A stretch of DNA of 64,000 nucleotides from Mesorhabditis belari (lineage: Eukaryota > Nematoda > Chromadorea > Rhabditida > Rhabditidae), in assembly GCA_958450365.1 (NCBI GenBank), contig CAUEEP010000134.1, positions 101,001-165,000 on the forward strand. Reading direction: 5' to 3'. The translations under genes and the position numbers were made by a program. The notes under the pieces were generated by a model. The model saw only the letters and a list, made by a program, of their open reading frames with translations, made no database searches and was not told the DNA's origin. Of this stretch, positions 62,316 through 64,000 are shown in pieces; the stretch's first letter is position 1; every line of letters starts with the position of its first letter.

Positions 62316-62760
62316 TACAGGGCGGGCCAAAATTACCGTTACAATGCTCACTCATGCGCAAATGCGAAAGCAAAATGGAAAAAAGCGAACGGTAACAACT
62401 TCAGCAAATATCAAAAAAGGGAGGAATCGCCTGTTGAAAGCGCCAAACTAATCGGTGCGGGAAATGTCACAAAAAAATGGAGCGGAAATGGGGAAGAGCG
62501 AGCGAAAATCCCTTAGAGGAATCATCAAAAACAAGCTCAAGTTAAAGGCCTACAAGAAAAATAAATCACAAGTGCTATTAGTTGACGCTATCAATCACAC
62601 AAAACTGTTGATAGTTTGAAAAAAGCGCTTGAAAAGGCTTGGGAAGAGCTGGATCTCCGATCTATCGACGATCGACGCTTTTCTACGACGTTTGGACACC
62701 TGTGTAAAAGCTATTGGGAGATCTGTTTGAAAAGGAATAGTTTTTATGAATTGTTATATG
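62316..62760 (+). pseudogene. Internally deleted Tc1-like transposase relic
   Basis: Starts near CAGGGCGGGCCAAAATTACC, a TIR-like sequence. N-terminal fragments (QISKKGG-type) are joined to a C-terminal end with TVDSLKKALEKAWEELDLRS and TTFGHLCKSYWEIC. The catalytic core is missing. No matching right repeat was found; a different end, ATTATAGACGCACCCTG, is at 62870-62887. Confidence 0.6.
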
Positions 62761-63289
62761 AATTGTTATATGAATTGTTATGAGACAATAAAAGTTATTT
62801 TTAAGAAAACTCTTTGACCTTTTGAGTTGCTTTTTATCCAGAGACTTTTTTGAATACACTCTGTCAAAAAATTATAGACGCACCCTGTTTTTTGCTAGTT
62901 TAGAGCCGGATATAAGTGCTAGTCCAGTGAAAAGTATTTTTTTAGTTTCTTTAATGTAAAAAAAACAACCCATGCAAAATTTCAAGTCATTTCACTCATC
63001 CAAAGTACTTTATGCAATGTCGTGCGAGAATACCGATAGGGGCGTTGATTATTAGATATTTATTCTGAATCTAGCAAGAAATACAATAAAATAGGATTAA
63101 TCGTTGGTTCAGTGTTTCATGGCAATACAAAAGGAATACGAAAGGAATACGGAGAGAATATGAAAAAGTGCTAATGTAAAGTGGGCTCCGACCCTTTTAT
63201 CCGTCCCTTTATCTTAAAAGCAATCTTTCAGAGGCGGGACAAGAAAACCAGACATTCAAATCAAAACATTAAATAAGATTTCACAGAAA

Positions 63290-63740
63290 AGAACCACTTT
63301 TCTGCACAGTAGACATCGGAAAACAAAACTTAACCAAAACCAAAACCACCAAAACCAAAACGGACCAAAACCAAAACTAACCAAAACTCGCCAATATCTC
63401 GCGATTGGGAGGAGCTAGCGAAAATCTGATTTGCAGATTTGAAATCAGCGTCCAAAAATCTATCCCATAGGCTATTTTTTGTTTCGAAATTTCGAGGTCA
63501 TGTTTTGGTCCTTTTTTCGGCCGCGAAATTTTGGGGAGTGAGAAAACGTGAAAGGCAAATTTGCATTTTACAATTTAAAATTAAAACATTAAATTAAAAC
63601 ATTAAATTAAAACATTAAAATTTGCATTTTACAATTTTAAATTTACATGTTAATTTATATGCAAATTGAGTTTTGGTTTAGGCTTAGGTGTTTTGGTTTT
63701 GGTTTGTTTTGGTGTTTTGGTTTTGGTTTTGGTTTTGTTT
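63290..63740. repeat. Inverted (CCAAAA)n / (TTTTGG)n tracts
   Basis: AACCAAAACCAAAACCACC-type runs at 63328-63392 and complementary TTTTGGTTTTGGTTTGTTTT runs at 63675-63740 could pair. Between them is GC-richer sequence with no gene recognised. Confidence 0.65.
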
Positions 63741-63902
63741 GCCGAACTCTACTTTATCGTACAAAAAACGTTTTATCAGCTGTCCAAAAAGATTATAGAC
63801 GCATCTTAAATTTGACGATTTATTCTATCGATAATTGTTAGTTTTTCTCATTTTTTTTTTTTGCTTATTAGTTATGTTTATAAATTTTTTTACATTTTCA
63901 GA

Positions 63903-64000
63903 TATGCCACTTGGAAAACAACTGGATGTGGTGGAAAAAATGCGTATCGATGTGCTCCACACGCTTGGGCACTCAAACGCTTGGTCACTCAAACAGGGAC
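63903..64000 (+). CDS. Possible N terminus of a Tc1-like transposase, cut by the window end
   Basis: After ACATTTTCAG an open frame begins MPLGKQLDVVEKMRIDVLHT LGHSNAWSLKQG. The start and the KQLDVVEKMRI spacing look like the first helix of a Tc1-type DNA-binding domain. It runs off the window, so the call is tentative. Confidence 0.4.

Overview
This is nuclear DNA from a nematode. The evidence: introns end in TTTTCAG-like acceptors and many are only 40-60 nt long; all the host genes are spliced; a near-perfect SL1 spliced-leader sequence lies at 61500-61520; degenerate TTAGGC (nematode telomere unit) tracts lie at 8.8-9.1 kb; there is a nematode-type serpentine chemoreceptor of the Sra superfamily; and the repeats are Tc1/Tc3/maT/mariner/pogo-type DNA transposons. 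Compared with Caenorhabditis elegans the region is unusually full of transposons, foldback elements and minisatellites. I cannot name the species.

I rebuilt four host genes by hand from splice sites, reading-frame phase and family motifs. Almost none of this is visible in single long ORFs. (1) A monocarboxylate transporter (SLC16/MCT family), + strand, C-terminal 349 residues in nine exons, 268-6002. (2) A seven-transmembrane chemoreceptor, + strand, ten exons, 12827-19041, 339 aa. A tandem duplication (6573-10919 and 10920-15484) has given it a second copy of its first four exons upstream. (3) A TRPA-type cation channel, - strand, 41 exons, 45044-22929, 1582 aa: a long ankyrin array, six membrane segments with pore, and an unusual C-terminal tail with a Cys cluster, a coiled coil and about thirty VEQQP/GQQQP pentapeptides encoded by a minisatellite. 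(4) A phospholipase B-like lysosomal hydrolase, - strand, 19 exons, 60047-51237, 585 aa. For each complete gene model the exon lengths sum to a multiple of three with no internal stop, and all phases agree.

Mobile DNA fills the introns and spacers. Identified elements: a maT (DD37D) element inside a foldback element (20830-22539); a pogo/Tigger element with an almost intact transposase (27842-29579); a Tc3-like element (29932-31340) inside a mariner remnant; a mariner (35451-36632) starting 13 nt inside a TRPA intron; a deleted Tc1-like element (34861-35399); a three-level nest just upstream of the TRPA start (mariner 45300-47962, foldback element about 46478-47888, LINE fragment 47126-47532); two 520-bp MITEs of identical length; several perfect hairpins; tRNA-derived SINEs; and two 5'-truncated LINE fragments with clear target-site duplications.

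The most interesting items are: the duplicated 5' half of the chemoreceptor, which could feed two alternative N-terminal halves into one shared C-terminal half; the repeat-encoded TRPA tail; foldback elements with tRNA-like cores; minisatellites whose single-unit 'seed' is still visible in paralogous sequence elsewhere in the window; long direct duplications spanning splice sites at two insertions in the same gene; and an SL1 sequence with no SL RNA gene around it. No bacterial features, CRISPR array, rRNA or intact tRNA gene is present.
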